Source: Methyloceanibacter sp. (lineage in GTDB: Bacteria; Pseudomonadota; Alphaproteobacteria; Rhizobiales; Methyloligellaceae). Taken from it: 36,815 nt of DNA. Below the pieces are notes generated by a model. The model ran no database searches. It was not told the DNA's origin and saw only the letters and a list, made by a program, of their open reading frames with translations. Positions 35,544-36,815 of the stretch are shown here, piece after piece; position 1 is the stretch's first letter, and each line of letters opens with the position of its first letter. A program made the translations under genes and the position numbers. The stretch spans positions 1 to 36,815 of the forward strand of contig JARFRF010000130.1 in assembly GCA_029287395.1 (NCBI GenBank), written 5' to 3'.

Positions 35544-36526
35544 GTCTGCCTCGCGCGCGCGCGGCTGGGGCGACGGCGCTCAATCAGCGTGCCGGCTCCA
35601 TGCTCCGTGAAGAGTTCGAGTAGAACGGAATGCGGGACCTTGCCGTTGATGATCACAACGGCCTCGACGCCATCGGCAATCACGTCGACGCAACCCTCGA
35701 TCTTCGGGATCATGCCGCCTGAAATCGTGCCGTCGGAGATCAGATCGAGTGCCTCTGCAGTCGTCATGGATCGGATTAGACCTCCGTTTTTGTCCAAGAC
35801 ACCGTCCACGTCGGTTAGCAGAAGCAGACGCTTAGCCTTCAGAGCTACCGCAATCGCGGCCGCGAACGTATCTGCATTGATGTTCAGTGTTTCGCCGTCT
35901 GGGCCGACGCCGATCGGTGCGACCACAGGGATCAGGTCCGACTGAATGATGACATCAATAATGTGAGGTTCGACGAGTCCGGGCTCCCCGACAAAGCCTA
36001 AGTCCAAGATCTTCTCGATATTAGATTGAGGATCGCGGACGCGCCGCTCAAGCCGCTTTGCCCGCATCAAGTTGGCATCTTTTCCGGAGATGCCGACGGC
36101 CTTGCCACCCTGGTCGTTAATGGCGGAAACGATCTCCTTGTTCACGGAGCCGGCCAAGACCATCTCGACCACGTCGACGGTCTGCCGGTCGGTGACTCGC
36201 AAGCCGTCCTTGAACTCGGTCTTGATATTGAGGCGTTCTAGGAGCCGTCCGATCTGCGGGCCGCCGCCATGCACTACGATGGGGTTCACGCCGGCCTGCT
36301 TGAGCAACACGACATCCCGCGCAAAATCCCGCGCCAGCTCAGGGTCCCCCATCGCGTGCCCCCCATACTTCACAACAACCGTCGCGCGGTCGTAGCGCTG
36401 CATATAGGGCAGAGCTTCGGAGAGGATCTTGGCCTTGGCATGCACCGAGCCGAGCGCGTCCGTTAGGGCGGCTGCGGCTCCGTCCGTATCGCTGGCAATT
36501 TGCGGATCTGTCTTCGTGTTTGTCAC
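35540..36526 (-). CDS. argB: acetylglutamate kinase
   Basis: This enzyme phosphorylates N-acetylglutamate, the second step of arginine synthesis and usually the feedback-controlled one. It is 328 residues. Amino-acid-kinase motifs are [63 protein letters not shown] and [19 protein letters not shown]. The start is GTG at 36526; no ATG or GTG lies upstream in frame, and the ribosome site is poor. The N-terminal helical extension of about 40 residues before the kinase core ([20 protein letters not shown]) is of the kind seen in arginine-inhibited hexameric forms. It is coupled to the HAD gene and lies 26 bases after engB. Confidence 0.96.
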   Translation of the reverse strand: MTNTKTDPQIASDTDGAAAALTDALGSVHAKAKILSEALPYMQRYDRATVVVKYGGHAMGDPELARDFARDVVLLKQAGVNPIVVHGGGPQIGRLLERLNIKTEFKDGLRVTDRQTVDVVEMVLAGSVNKEIVSAINDQGGKAVGISGKDANLMRAKRLERRVRDPQSNIEKILDLGFVGEPGLVEPHIIDVIIQSDLIPVVAPIGVGPDGETLNINADTFAAAIAVALKAKRLLLLTDVDGVLDKNGGLIRSMTTAEALDLISDGTISGGMIPKIEGCVDVIADGVEAVVIINGKVPHSVLLELFTEHGAGTLIERRRPSRARARQT

Positions 36527-36552
36527 GGGTGCGCTTATAGCGGCGGAAGGCC

Positions 36553-36815
36553 TTAAGGTTCAACGCCGGTTGGTCTGAGACCCGCGATTGTCGCCCGCAG
36601 CTCGGGGATTCCGAGGCCTTCCCGGGCGGAGGTCACAACAAGTCCAGGGAACGCGGCGGGATGCTTGGCGAGCTCCGTTTCGGTCTTCCCGATGACAGCT
36701 TCGAGCTCGGTTTTCTTCGGTTTGTCGGACTTGGTAAGAACGCCCTGATACGAGACGGCCGCCTCGTCCATGAGCTTCATTGTTTCCCGGTCGTTAGCTT
36801 TCACGCCATGCCGGC
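36553..36815 (-). CDS. engB: ribosome biogenesis GTPase EngB/YihA, C-terminal part (5' end beyond the window)
   Basis: The frame runs off the window edge, starting [10 protein letters not shown]. The visible 86 or so residues contain the G4 guanine-specificity block [10 protein letters not shown] (T/NKxD) and the G5-like [30 protein letters not shown] followed by [17 protein letters not shown] is the EngB pattern after switch II. The protein helps assemble the large ribosomal subunit. The P-loop part is outside the window. As I recall, the engB-argB-HAD order is common in Rhizobiales. Confidence 0.9.
   Translation of the reverse strand, partial: RHGVKANDRETMKLMDEAAVSYQGVLTKSDKPKKTELEAVIGKTETELAKHPAAFPGLVVTSAREGLGIPELRATIAGLRPTGVEP

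Noticed and set aside
34734-35945. 403-residue plus-strand ORF opposite the HAD and argB genes
   Set aside because: It crosses the boundary of two confirmed minus-strand genes and has no family features.

Overview
The window is about 36.8 kb of ordinary, densely packed chromosome from a high-GC Gram-negative bacterium. It is most likely an alphaproteobacterium of the Rhizobiales/Hyphomicrobiales, possibly near Hyphomicrobium or Methyloceanibacter; that placement is my inference from protein style and gene order. Supporting points are the order engB-argB-HAD phosphatase-dapD-DUF805-dapE, the neighbourhood def-fmt-truA, the order SRP RNA-dnaX-ybaB-recR, kdsB (a lipopolysaccharide gene), a membrane-anchored class I cytochrome c, an IalB-family gene and two tandem YejA-type binding proteins. 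There is no tRNA, transposase, integrase, CRISPR array, toxin-antitoxin pair or phage gene. I see no block of foreign composition.

Layout: (1) 1-2.3 kb: the 3' end of an AsmA-type gene, a broken IalB-family gene and a glutathione S-transferase. (2) 2.4-4.7 kb: a translationally coupled pair, M17 leucyl aminopeptidase and an NlpC/P60 peptidase. (3) 4.7-13.5 kb, minus strand: a Yej-type peptide ABC importer (two binding proteins, YejB, YejE, YejF) with a zinc-type cation diffusion facilitator between YejE and YejF. (4) 13.8-15.2 kb, minus: a membrane-anchored cytochrome c with two heme domains, ending at a strong intrinsic terminator. (5) 15.3-20.3 kb, plus: kdsB, pheA (prephenate dehydratase), SRP RNA, dnaX, ybaB and recR. 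(6) 20.3-21.8 kb, minus: an AmpG-like permease and a coupled 76-residue membrane protein. (7) 22.0-25.8 kb, plus: a four-gene Mn/Fe-type ABC importer. (8) 25.8-27.1 kb, minus: rmuC. (9) 27.2-31.1 kb, plus: def, fmt, truA, murJ. (10) 31.1-36.8 kb, minus: engB (partial), argB, HAD phosphatase, dapD, DUF805, dapE, murI.

Cell-wall building and recycling recurs: dapD and dapE supply diaminopimelate, murI supplies D-glutamate, murJ flips lipid II, and AmpG, NlpC/P60 and perhaps Yej handle wall or peptide fragments. A second theme is metal handling, through the SitABCD-like importer and the CDF exporter. No new system is evident. The items most worth a second look are the IalB gene, broken by an in-frame amber codon and a +1 shift, the two-heme cytochrome c with a long acidic/proline tail, the CDF gene inside the yej operon, the 76-residue protein coupled to ampG, and the operator-like dyad before the metal importer.
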